From contig CM037869.1 of NCBI GenBank assembly GCA_021292105.1, positions 12,978,471-13,042,470 of the forward strand: a DNA stretch of 64,000 nucleotides, in the 5' to 3' direction. The DNA is from Anadara kagoshimensis (lineage: Eukaryota > Mollusca > Bivalvia > Arcoida > Arcidae). Made by a program: the position numbers and the translations under genes. The notes beneath the pieces are model-generated. The model was given only the letters and a program-made list of their open reading frames with translations. It did not search any database and was not told the origin of the DNA. Numbering within the stretch: the first letter of the stretch is position 1; every line of letters starts with the position of its first letter. Shown piece by piece: positions 36,762-47,800 of the stretch.

Positions 36762-36960
36762 GGACATGGAAAATTTCCATTTGAAGAATTAAAAGTTTTT
36801 ACGAAGTGTGTAGACTTTTTAGAATAAGATTTTGAGCAGATACTGACATTGTACATTAGGTCACTTTCTAATGAAATGATACGGTTAGAAAAATTGTAAA
36901 TTGTTGTAAAATGTGGCCATTCTAAAAAAACGGGGTTTTAGTATTAATGAATATGGTTTA
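36762..36960. repeat. Dispersed repeat, copy A (partner at 54432-54618)
   Basis: Shares AGCAGAtACTGACATTGTACATTA, AGAAAAATTGTAAA and TTTTAGTA-TAATG with 54432-54618 in the same order and orientation. Lies downstream of the stop of the repetitive secreted protein gene, possibly in its 3' UTR. Confidence 0.65.
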
Positions 36961-37087
36961 GTTTCGATTTTTTGCATCAGGCTGGTGTGGTTTAGTTTTG
37001 TCTCTATGTGTTAGTTGGTTCAAATCGGGTGCAATAAATTATATAAAAAACATGTTCAGTTAATGCAATATTGACAGGGCTTACAAA

Positions 37088-38769
37088 TTATTTCCAACGT
37101 CGCCAACGTCTTCCTCTATTTCGTCGTCTTGTTTGTCTCCCGAGCCATCGACTTGGTTTTTGAGTCGGTGGTGGAGGTGGAGGTGGTGGTGGCGGCGGGG
37201 GTGGACGTGGAGGTGGTGCCGGTGGTCTTGGTGGTGGCGGCGGCGGTGGTGGTGGAGGTGGCGGAGGAGGTCTGGTCGTTGTAGTGGTGGTGGTAGTAGG
37301 CGTGGTTGTGGTAGTTGTAGGTGTGGTCGTTGTCGTTGTGGGCGTGGTTGTTGTCGTTGTGGGCGTGGTTGTCGTTGTTGTAGGCGTGGTTGTTGTGGTA
37401 ATTTTGGATTCTGGTTCTGGTTCAGGTTCAGGTTCAGGTGCAATGAAAACAGGTTCCGGTAAGGAACTTAAATCTATAGGGTTTCCAAATTCATCCAATT
37501 GTACGAAACCAAATATATTAGGTTGATGTGTTGGTTGTGGAGTTGTTGTCGTTATACCAAGTTGTCTCTCAAGTGCTAATAGCTGTGCTCTCAGCCTTGC
37601 TAATCTTCTTCTGTCCCTACGTTCTTGTCTTAATTGCCTTGAAAATTGTCTATTGACAGTTCGTTCTACATTTGAAGTGGACGGGACAAGCTGATTATCT
37701 TTCCTTGCACCTGATCTAGTTGTCACGCTAGTTCCACCCAAATCTTGTCTCCGTCTACCTTGTCTACCTAATCTATCTATTGTAACACCAGTCCTACCTA
37801 AATCTTGTCCTCCTACTCTATCTATTAAATTATTTCTTCTGTTCCATCTATTCCGTCTTCTTTGCCACTTTCTATTCCTCCCCCTGTTCCGTCTATCTAG
37901 CGGATCCAGACTTTGGGTTCCACCCGCGTCTAATCTATTAACTCTCCTCCCAACATCCGTGACCTCATTCAAGCCAAACGAATTATCTAACAGGTTGCTC
38001 CCCTTGTCCAATGGACCAAGTGAAAGAGGATCATTCGACAAAGAACTCCCGGAATCTAAGGACCCAAGAGGGTCATTCCAAGATGATCTTCGACCAGTAT
38101 TTCGTCCTCGTCTGCGTCCAACCTGTCTTACATCATTCAAGCCGAACGAGTCCCCTGTTTGACTGCTTCCTAGATCCAATGGACCGAGTGAATGAGGATC
38201 ATTCGACAAAGAACTTCCGGAATCCAAGGACCCAAGTGGGTCATTCCAAGATGATCTTCGACCAGTATTTTGCCCTTGTCTGCGTCCAACCTCTCTTACA
38301 TCATTCAAGCCGAACGAGTCCCCTGTTTGACTGTTCCCTAGATCTAATGGGTCGAGCGAATTAGGATCGTTTATAAGTTGATCATTCCTAGACGAACCCT
38401 GTTTGATATTACTGGCTCCCTGATCTAACGGACCGAGCGAAAGCGGGTCATTCCAATTAGAACCTCCGATATCACCACGACCATTTCTTTGGCCAATACC
38501 CGATACATCATTCAAACCCAACAAATTATCTGTTTGGCTACTTCCTTGATCTAGAGGGCCTAGCGAAAGAGGGTCATTCAAATTTGAACTTTTGATATCA
38601 CCATGGCGCTCTCTTGGTCCACCATTCAAGCCTAACGGATTTCCTGGTTGGCTGTTTCCTTGATCTAATGGACCAAGTGAAAGACGATCGTTCAAATTTG
38701 AACTTTCAAGATTTGGATTTAAAGATGGCGGCAACAAATGGTCCAAATTGATCCTTTGACTTTGAACTC
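37088..38769 (-). CDS. Repetitive secreted protein, exon 2 (whole mature protein)
   Basis: Acceptor TTTCAG just above 38769; 1682 bases open to TAA. A TTG at 38744-38746 is internal and not the start. Many SLGPLD units are near-identical at DNA level (for example around 38030 and 38200), so recent unit duplication is likely. Confidence 0.88.
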
Positions 38770-40856
38770 CTGAAAGATTGATAGAAAGATTATTTTAGTA
38801 AAGTGAAAAAAGAATCTTTTCCATTCGTCATATACAATTAAAATGTATTTAATGTAATAAACAAAATGTGTCCGACATATTTACAACGTACAAAAGCCAT
38901 CAGTCTCCCAGAAATACTCTTATACATGTAAGGTCGTGCTCATTAATTGTAAACATAGAAATTAAGACGATTGCTCTTAGTTTCCACTTTGACATTGTCG
39001 GGTTTTTATTAATTGTCTCAATATATTATTTGTTTATCTTGTTTTCTTATTTCATTCGTGGTGTTCTTCGTTACTGATAAATGCGCTTATGTTTTTAAGC
39101 TACAAAGCTAAAGGGTGTATTGCAGTTACAAGCAAACCGGATCGACGTTCTCATGTGTCATATATATATGCTTCTTGGTTTGTTTTTTTTAAAAAAAATG
39201 TCATTAACATTCACAATATATTTTAAAATGGTATATGACAGACAATGTCATTTTTAAAAATACATTGATCGTGAAAATTAAAAAAAAAAGCATATGGCAC
39301 GCATTATGAAAGATTAAAAGCAGCACATGACACCGTGTACACACAAAAGTAAAGACACTATTGTAGTTATACTGTTACTCCATAATCGACAAGTTGTCTT
39401 ACAACTTCTGTAATTGCAACATATATCGAAAAAGTTATTGAACTGCAATGATTCCTGTTTGTATTAATTTTAAAAAATAATGCATTTTTGCTAAAACCAA
39501 ATTGCAATACCTTTACATATCATGGACCGGCAAGCAAGCAAGACGGAATCCCTGTATAATAAATAGTGATAACGGACAGATTGATTGATTGGATGTGGTT
39601 TTATGTCACAACCGGTCAAGAATAATCCACTTATATCGAGACGTCACCTTTGCAGTGGGCCCAGGACAATGTACAGGGATGATTCTTTAACGTACGACGC
39701 CTGCCGTGACACGGGGCATCGGTTTTTAAGTTCTCTTCTGAAGGGCTCCGTGACTTTTATTTCTAAATGCCGAGTGGTTGGCGAAAGACCAATCCCAACC
39801 TTTTTTGAAGTCAGGCCCTGTCAGGATTCGAACCCATTACCCCCTGTCGGGATTCGAAAGCAATACCCCCCATAATACGAAGCGAGCAATCAATCAACCG
39901 AGTTACGATAACCAAGCGAAATGTACAACTTATTCAACACGGAAATGACAATTATTAACGTTATAGCCCTTGTTGAAGAGAGCCATTACGGTCATGTACG
40001 ACCATATGTACAACTTGCACAATCTTTGGAGGAATTAAAGAACTCGAACTTGGTAGAAAAATTTATTTTGTAAATGAAAGAGCTGTGCAGCTAAATATAT
40101 TTTGCTTAGGAATAACTATCACACAGCTGAAAACACTACAAAGCATGACGAGCGAAATAATATACCAGGCCCTTTTCCACAATCATTTCTTTTCCTTAAC
40201 TTAAATTTGGCAAATTTTAGCAATCTTTTTCGGAACTTTTTTTTAACATTTTAACAATACTGAATACAAATGTTATTGGCTTGAAGTGGTCTTCAAAATG
40301 ACATCTTAAATTTCCCAATATCTTACAAATTAACAAAATCATTTAAAAAAATTCAAATTTGCCAGATTTAAGTTAAAGAAAATCTTAGTTAAGGAATAAT
40401 TGTGAAACTGGGTCCAGACACAAGATTTGCTTACTGGACAACTTCGAACATGCGAAAATGTGCGACAATTAAAATCCGATCAAGTTTCCAAAAGCCTCAA
40501 ATATAGATCTATGCAATTGGACACGTGAAATTAAAAAAAAGAACCCGTCTCAGCACAATTACGTGTTTCTACTTAATGAGTCGCAATATGAGAAGAAGGC
40601 TTATACTAATGATTGCTTTCGCCATGCGACGAAGATAAAGAACAGGAAAAAATTGACATTAAATAAATCTTATATGTCCGGTGACGCCAAATGAAAGGTC
40701 AAGCGGTGTCAGTGACCATTGCCAAGCCTAAGGAATGTAATTGTAAAAATATTGCAACACGGATATGATAATACTAGTATATTGTAATAAAAAATTACCT
40801 GAATTCCATAGTAAAACGTTTAGGTTAATATAAATAAAAATCCAAAATTTCTTCAT
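37088..40856 (-). CDS. Secreted repetitive Leu/Gly/Asp-, Thr/Pro- and Arg-rich protein, 579 aa, two exons; unknown family
   Basis: Exon 1 (40856-40799) gives MKKFWIFIYINLNVLLWNS, a convincing signal peptide. Exon 2 (38769-37088) continues in frame (G-VQSQRINLDHLLPP) to a stop at 37088-37090. In order: six repeats around NDPLSLGPLDxG and SFGLNDV (about 45-290); inserted SSWNDPLGSLDSGSSL units; an Arg/Asn-rich block (about 308-365); a basic helix likely to coil (390-424); a short conserved-looking piece FGFVQLDEFGNPIDLSSLPE; PEPEPE; (PTTTTTT)n; two poly-Pro runs split by RPPAPPPR; and a basic tail ending RRRNRGRRWRRWK. The mature chain contains no Cys. Composition suggests an extracellular matrix, shell or mucus protein, but no family is recognised. 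Frame and splice assignment are strong; function is unknown. Confidence 0.85.
38770..40798. other. Intron of the repetitive secreted protein gene
   Basis: About 2 kb. It holds a short palindromic MITE relative (39195-39260) and a minus-strand SINE (39585-39915); nothing else recognised. Confidence 0.7.
39585..39915 (-). mobile_element. tRNA-derived SINE with duplicated B box
   Basis: Reverse of the intact SINE: ATATCGAGACGTCACC, TTGGCGAAAGACC, then two successive reversed B boxes (CAGGATTCGAACCCATTACC and CGGGATTCGAAAGCAATACC) before the degenerate A-box end. Confidence 0.8.
40799..40856 (-). CDS. Repetitive secreted protein, exon 1 (signal peptide)
   Basis: ATG at 40856; 19 codons plus one G, donor GTAATT. 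Hydrophobic core FWIFIYINLNVLLW, likely cleavage near NSG-VQS. The leftover G plus GA of exon 2 restores a Gly codon. Confidence 0.85.
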
Positions 40857-40901
40857 AATTTTAAAATACTTTACATTTCTAAGTTATCTACATTTTATGT
40901 A

Positions 40902-40908
40902 TTTATAC
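40902..40908 (-). promoter_or_regulatory. Candidate TATA box of the repetitive secreted protein gene
   Basis: TATAAAT on the minus strand about 46 bases upstream of the ATG at 40856, which leaves room for a very short 5' UTR. Positional inference only. Confidence 0.45.
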
Positions 40909-41069
40909 GTGTAAATACGCTCATTACTTTCTCATATGTCTTTTGTTTCTGGTTCGTTACGCAGTGATACGCATCGATGGAAAAACGTGAGTGATGCGTC
41001 TATATCGACGGGACAATTTGTCAATTACGCAATCAGAATTTGAAAATAAACGTCATCAAAAGGGTCTAA

Positions 41070-41287
41070 TTCTACGGTGACACAGAAGCGACATGGAATA
41101 CATTTTTTATATTACGTGCGCACACAATAGCTAGCACATAACTAATTGTAACTATTACGATCGCACGTCGAGTAATAAGTTTCTTCGTGCGCACGTAATA
41201 GGTTAAAACGTGCGCACGTGTGTTAGTTATTACGTAAGCACGTTATATAAAAATTATATTCCATGTCACTTCTGTGTCACCATAGAA
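41070..41287. mobile_element. 218-bp MITE with 31-bp inverted ends
   Basis: Ends TTCTACGGTGACACAGAAGC and its inverted partner GACACAGAAG at 41287 pair over about 31 bases with two mismatches. The interior is dense in TACGTGCGCAC-type palindromes. No clear target duplication. Confidence 0.82.
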
Positions 41288-41509
41288 CTCGGATTGATGA
41301 TGTTAACATGGAATAAATAAGACGATTAAACGTTATTGTGTCAATTAAGTCAAATCGAAACAGTACAGGTGTGGAATAATATGTAAAAAATATATTTGCA
41401 GAAGTGACGTCGATATCATTTAAAGATGCATAAAACAACCCTGTGGCATATGACTACCATTAAAACACCTGCTAAATTACCATTGGTAATACTTTGAACT
41501 AAAAGTCAT

Positions 41510-41860
41510 TCTCTGCGGTAGCTCAGTTGGTAGAGTGCTCGCTCCGTAAGTGGGAGGTCGTGGGTTCGAACCCCGACCGGGTCTGACCCAAGACTTGAAA
41601 GTGGGTAGTGACTGTTCTTTCGCCAAGCACTCGGCATTACGAAATGAAAGTCACGGTTCTTTCGGATGGGAACTTAAAATAAACGAGGTCCCGTGTCACG
41701 GTGGGCTTGGCACGCTAAAGAACCCTGCTGTATAATGCCATAAGCGCAGCGCACAGGCAAAATTTCTGCACTTTCGTCTATAGCTGGCAACGTCTCGATA
41801 TAAGTGAAATATTCTTGACTGGGACGTTAAACACCATTACTCACTCACTCAAACTAAGAT
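41510..41860 (+). mobile_element. Intact tRNA-derived SINE (reference copy)
   Basis: Head GCGGTAGCTCAGTTGGTAGA (A box TAGCTCAGTTG) and GTGGGTTCGAACCCCGACC (B box), then a body with GTGACTGTTCTTTCGCCAAG, AATAAACGAGGTCCCGTGTC and TCTATAGCTGGCAACGTCTC, ending GACGTTAAACACCATTACTC plus ACTC repeats. Transcribed by Pol III in known SINEs. Other copies are fragments or reversed. Confidence 0.9.
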
Positions 41861-41987
41861 TATTATAGGATAATGGGTGATGATGTTGGACATTTTTGTA
41901 AATTTGTATGAAATTTTTGATGATGATAATATTTATACAAAGAAACACACTGGGTTACTTTAATCGTGAAAACTATTAATTTTAAAA

Positions 41988-42733
41988 TTCGATCAATTTT
42001 AAATAAAAGGGTATCTTTAAATTATATATTTTCATAACAGAGTGGCGTCTTTGCTTTAAAATGAGAATTATGATCATTTATAACAACAATTTATGAAGTA
42101 AATGAAAAGCATTCAGTGTCTCAATGTGTTTTATTGGGTTGTACAGAAATAATTTCATATCGTATAATTTTAAATGATTCTATAGCGTTTTTCTTCAAAA
42201 ATTGAGTTTATGACGTCATGGAAACGTCATAGTAATAGCTACACCAATCAAGTTTGTACTTTATAAAAGCTGAAGCTGTTCCCTTTACAATGATAATAAA
42301 TATGATCTATATCTACATAATATCATCGACAACAAAGATAAAAACGTTCCCCTACCCTGTTTCGATCATTTTTTAAAAAAAAATTGGTATCTTTAATATA
42401 TTTTTTTCTAATAGAGTGGTGTCTTTTCTTGAAGATGAGAATATATGATCATTTATAACAACAACTCATTAAGTAAATGGAAAACATACTTTGTCTTAAT
42501 ATGTTTTATTATGCTGTACAGAAATAATTTTATAAAGGATAAATTGACACGATTTTATAGCGTTTTTCCTCAAAACTTGTTTATGACGTCATGGTGACGA
42601 CATAGTAGCAGCTACATCAACCAACTTTGTATTTTATAAAAGCTGAATATGTTCCCTTTACAATGATACCAAATATGATCTGTATCTGCATATTATTGAA
42701 AACAAAGATAAAAACGTTCCCCTAACCCTAATA
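41988..42733 (+). repeat. Tandem duplication (about 373 bp x2) with conserved CRE and TATA motifs
   Basis: Units 41988-42360 and 42361-42733, each starting TTCGATCA and ending AACGTTCCCCTA. Both keep TGACGTCA (42211-42218; 42584-42591) and TATAAAA (42262; 42635) exactly 51 bases apart although the surroundings have diverged. The first also has a CCAAT box (42244-42248). No downstream gene is seen on the plus strand. Confidence 0.8.
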
Positions 42734-42954
42734 GAGAATTTTACTGAAAACTTTCAGGTACTATTGTTACATGAAGAGCATCCCAATTTATATCTGGGAA
42801 CATCCTGATTCCATTACTAGACACCCTAAGGTACCAGAAAAAAAAGTGGTGTCGAAGGATCCCGGGGGGGGGGGGTGCATGGTGGGTCCACCTAGCCCAC
42901 GGACTACACTATTCGTATTTATACCCCCTGCTTAAAAAAGTGGGGGGTATATAT

Positions 42955-43200
42955 AGTGATAGGGGTGTCCGTCCGTCCGTCCTTCCATTACACCTTAGGG
43001 TACCTATCTCTTGTCCACAACTCCTCCTAAACCCTTCAATGGATTTTCATGAAACTTTCACACAATCTTTGTGATATAATGTAGATGTGCACCTCCTATT
43101 TAAAAATTTGATCCGATGGATTTTTTATGTGGGGGGAGCGGGGTGTATTTTTTGTGAGCTTGTGGCTCAAAGTTTTTCTAGTTTATTGTGGTCAGGACAA
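42955..43200. repeat. GTCCGTCCGTCC-type dispersed repeat
   Basis: GGGGTATATATAGTGATAGG, GTCCGTCCGTCC, then AACTCCTCCTAAACCCTTCAA and ATTTTCATGAAACTTTCACAC. This layout is common in invertebrate genomes. Non-coding. Confidence 0.6.
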
Positions 43201-43531
43201 CTATATAACATTTAATTTCTCAGTGCATCACTTTTGTTTTGGGAAATTCTGGTGAGCAAATTGGAAAATGTTATGCATTTTTCCCTAGGTGAAACAACCT
43301 TGTTTTGCCTAACTGAAACCTAACTTTTAACAAAAAAAAAAACCCACCATAATCACTTTTCAATGAAATAAATAAGAAAAACGCCAGTTATTTATAAATA
43401 TATGTTTTCAGCAGACAGCACATGTCCATGTTGTTCCGATCCACCACCAGTTCCAATAATTGCGATACTTACTACCATTTACATGAAACGCTGTTCCAAT
43501 TCTGATGTTCACGTTGTAATTTAATTTTAAC

Positions 43532-43537
<6 letters not shown>

Positions 43538-43567
<30 letters not shown>
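43538..43567. repeat. Poly-A run
   Basis: About thirty consecutive A, possibly a retroposed tail. Confidence 0.95.
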
Positions 43568-43569
<2 letters not shown>

Positions 43570-44260
43570 CATTTAGTTCCCCTTTCATTGTATAAATTGA
43601 CGAAGTTTTCGGGTTAAGCTAAAAGAAAAGGCATAATGCAATTTCATAGATTTAGATAAAACAATACATCATCATTTTAAACTTGTATAAAAACAAAATA
43701 ATTTGGATTTGATGCTTTATTCGTCATTAATATACAATAGAATCAAACGGCATACAAAAACATCAACTTTACAGAGTTAAACACCCAATGTTTTCTATCT
43801 GTCGTGAATCTTTTAATATAAGGGTAACGGAAAACAAAAAAGGTTACAATACACTTATTAATCCTTAAAACTGATGATCGCGGTGGACTAATCCCTTCAA
43901 TATTTTTCCATCGGCAAAATGGTCCACTGTAAATCGCGGTGGGCAGAAAATTCCCACCGGAATCCACCGGGAATTCTGCTGTCGCGGATTTAAAATAATA
44001 AACCCACTCCGGAGGGTTGAAATTCACGTATCCACTTGAGCTGTACTGTACGTACTCAGCCTCAGGTGAGCGTTAAGGCTCATTTTATTTATATGTTATA
44101 TTTTATTTTATTTTATTTTATGTATCATAAATACCAAGCACGGGTTATTTATTTTAATACCTTAAGCTGTTTTCAGTTTTTATAGTTGTATTGACGGTCT
44201 CAGCGCACAGTGGGCCACATATAGACGTTAAACTCCGACAATGATCGCCATTGTTTTGCA

Positions 44261-44266
44261 TTTATT
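44261..44266 (-). terminator. Polyadenylation signal of the C4-like gene
   Basis: AATAAA on the minus strand, about 60 bases after the stop codon. This implies a very short 3' UTR. Confidence 0.6.
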
Positions 44267-44324
44267 GTTATATGTGTTAGCGAAATACATTCATGACACA
44301 TTTTATATTGTGCTAAACTAGTAG

Positions 44325-44809
44325 CTACTTTGAACAAACAGCACATGTTACCTCACGCCCATGCACGTATTCAGGGCAAGGTAAAGAACCACACCTTGCT
44401 TCAACGATGTAAAATGTCGAACCAAGTTCATCTCTGAATCCGGCTTCAGTCGCTTCCGGTGCTTCGTCAACACAAATATATTCTGACGCCATTTTGTGCG
44501 TGTAATGACCCGCCATTAAATATCCCTGGTATTCTAACGTCCAACCTTTAAAGCAGTCGTTTCGTCCCGGAACCATCATAACTGTACTTCGAATGGCAGT
44601 TCTACAAACGGCACAAGGCATATTGGCAGCGTGGAATTTTGATGGATTATCTAAAGTAAAATGGCCCAACGGTGCCCTATATTCTGCTCCGTAGATCCAA
44701 GCCGCACTATTCGATGCGTCATCATATCTGTTCCATTTTGGTTCTCGTACCAAACAGAGTGGGTTACTTGCTGAACCAGTGTTAGAATACCAACCTCCAC
44801 CAACAATAC
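44325..44809 (-). CDS. C4-like membrane protein, exon 4 (rest of domain, stop)
   Basis: Acceptor CCTAG; from (G)IVGGGWYSNTGSASNPLCL to CAVCSK and a stop at 44325-44327. Nine of the ten domain cysteines are here. Confidence 0.94.
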
Positions 44810-47800
44810 CTAGGAAAATATTGAGATAAAGTACGTTATTGCGAGAAATAAAGACGTTATAACGGGAAGCGATAGGCGTAATATAACGTAAACTATCATG
44901 CAAACTGAAGACTTTATAAACGCCTTCCAATGTATAATGGCTTTTAAATCACATTGTAATTTCTATTTACGTGTTATTACGCCTTTCTTTGCGTTACAAT
45001 GCCATGAAACCGTTTATTTAATTTTTTATTCATGAACCTAAAGGATTTTCGCAATGTTGTACATGAATAAGCGTTCGTACATCTAACTTCTTTAATGATA
45101 TTATACTATCAATCATCCCATTGATGGGCTTATTGGTAAAACTTATTGGATCATGGGCTAGGGAACTAGCACATTAAAGGTACTTTAATTACGCGACTGG
45201 ATGTATTGTTATCAATATATCCAATGGCCGTCTGAAGTCTGTAGTTTATGATGATTGGTGACTCTAGTTGCTATATGGTGCCAAATTTCTAAACTGCGTC
45301 ATACACACCATCATATACTAACTCAGCAGTTGCGTCACAATCTGTTCTCCCCCATCTTGTGTACACGGCACCACCAACTGATCTCGTATCTTCTGAATAA
45401 AAAAAATTCCCAGAGATAAACTTTGTGGAATAAATTGTATCGAAGTAGTCGGTTCTGGGTTGGTGAAAGAAATCAACTGAAAGAACAAAAATCACCCGCA
45501 AGCGAGCTGGCAAACTTTTTTCGCCTCGAGTGGAATTTTCATGTCAGTGAAAAACAAATGATAACATTCCTTCTGGAAATAAAGTTAAACAAAATTCTGT
45601 AAAATACTGCAAACGTATTTTTTTGGGTGTACTTATTTCCACGTATTTTGCGGTCGTTTATTTTGCGCGAAATTAATACTTGATACCGAGAGAAAATGAT
45701 ATTATGCTTATTGTGTTATGATGCATATTTAAAAAAGCGCAAATTTAACTACGCGGATATATCTTAATTTCATATACCTCGAAAATATATACACGCTAAA
45801 TTTAAAACGTTAAAATTGCATTAATTGTTATAAGCTTATCGCCAAATGTGTTATTTATAATCTGTTTTAGTCGTTAATAGCTGAAATGATCCTTATGTAG
45901 CTTTTCAGTTGTCAGATGGCGAGACTTGTCGTTTCAGTATTCCGTACGTACCTTGACTTTGTGATATATCTGTCTGGTTATTTTCTTCATTTGACCGATT
46001 GATATTGTTAAACAGTGTTCTCCTATTTCTCTCCTACGATTAAAAAATATATAGATTAAACCAGAACAGACCGAAATACATACAAATAACTGTCACTTTA
46101 TAAACTTTTGAATATTCCGAATGAAATACAATGTGTTCAACAATTCTTACTAGTTGTAATTTATTATTTTTGGAGACGGATTAATATAATGGCATTTAAC
46201 CATTGTTTCCGAATCCATATATATTTATATATGTATGTTATTGTATAACAATTTACTGAATAAAATATTATTTACACCAACAATTCATAATGCAATTTTG
46301 GAACGATATACGAATAAATACTATACTAAAATACTTCATTAGAAAGCCTTGTATGGGTACATTTTAATCTTTTCACTGTGGTGCAATGTCATCAAGAGAT
46401 TACACAAGGCTACCTCGATGTAATCATATGAATGACAGTGTGTATTATGCATAAGCACACACTCGTGGTTACTTTTAGGTGCTATCTTACCGAGAAAGCA
46501 ACTACAGGAGTTGACTGCCCCACTGGTCCACTATGCTGACACTGGGTAAGTCAACAGCAATGTGAAATTAAGTAACTTGCTTAAAGTCACAAGATGCCCC
46601 CGCCGGGATTCGAATTTACGACTCTCTGATCTTGAATCCAACGGTCTACCAACTGAGGCACGTGTTTTCACTATTCTGATAAGGCTATCACTTATGTTCT
46701 TATTCGTTCTACTCAAACGAACATAAACTATTTATAAATCAAACTAAAACACTAAATAGGATGAGAAGCGCTTTGAGAGTGCAACATTTACTTGTTATAC
46801 ATCTGTCGAAAAACAAAAGTGATGAACATCATTATCAATCTACAATAAACAAAATGCATACATGAAAACTATAGGGCGGTTTGGGGATAAATGCGTGTTG
46901 CACTATAGAAGACAGAGCCTTCGAATGGCTATATAAGTTAAAAACCCGTGATACAGTGATTACTGAATCACCCGTGAATGTAAACAAACACACGTGCTTA
47001 AGTAGTAACACTTAATAAATTCATTAGTCAATTAGTTGTAAAGTCACGCGTATTTAGATTTTTTTGTACCAGTTATCAACTAGAATTGTCTCTTGAGAGC
47101 CAAATCCCCCGCCCCTAACATTTAATGTTTACCCGCGACCTGAAATTTACAATATGACCTTGGTTCACTGAGGTCATGACACACCTTTGGACCATGAAGA
47201 TTATCCATGTGAAGTTTTATGACAGTCGTCCAATTCATCAAAATTCTTACATAAATTCATTGGCTTTCTATACTCAAACAAAGATGTTAACATATGACAC
47301 TATCTATCATCTAAAAGCGTTAACAACACAACAACAGGTGATGAAAAAAGGTAACTTCTTATTGTTCTTAGGTATGTTTATAATGTATTAATTGCAAGGA
47401 GAACAACATTATGTGATTGACTGAATGACTGATTGATTGTTGTAAAAAATTAAATGTCCTTTTCGAAAAGAATAAAAAAATGCAGTTCAAAATAATTAAG
47501 AAAAATAGCATTAAATTTATCTTTCAAAGTTTGAAGGATGAAAATAACACTAAAACAATAATGTTCTTGATAATTGTTATTTCAGCAGTGAAATAGAAAA
47601 CAATTAATTTATTGTGTATACTAACCAGAAGTTCTGGAACTTCCTGACAAAATTCTCCTATCAGCCGTTCTGTAGCCATCACTCTGTTTATCTTTCCGTT
47701 CAGGTCTTTTCTCATTTCCTCTAGTTTATTTATTTGTTTGTTTACATGTGTTATAAATACGCCTAAACACAGACAACTGACCAAAACCAATAACAACAAA

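Noticed and set aside
37133-38364. Plus-strand open frames opposite the repetitive secreted gene
   Set aside because: Antisense shadows of a highly repetitive coding exon; the minus frame has signal peptide, splice sites and stop.
38744-38746. TTG as translation start of the repetitive protein
   Set aside because: The upstream exon supplies an ATG and signal peptide in matching phase.
41515-41585. A functional tRNA gene
   Set aside because: A and B boxes are good but the acceptor stem does not close and a SINE body follows directly. Same for reversed heads at 25440-25490, 32530-32605, 46600-46665 and 57650-57720.
44325-44930. Reading the last C4-like exon as a single-exon protein starting at 44930
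   Set aside because: The extra N-terminal residues lie beyond a clear CCTAG acceptor at 44809 and lack the YTRWGR start found in the upstream exon.
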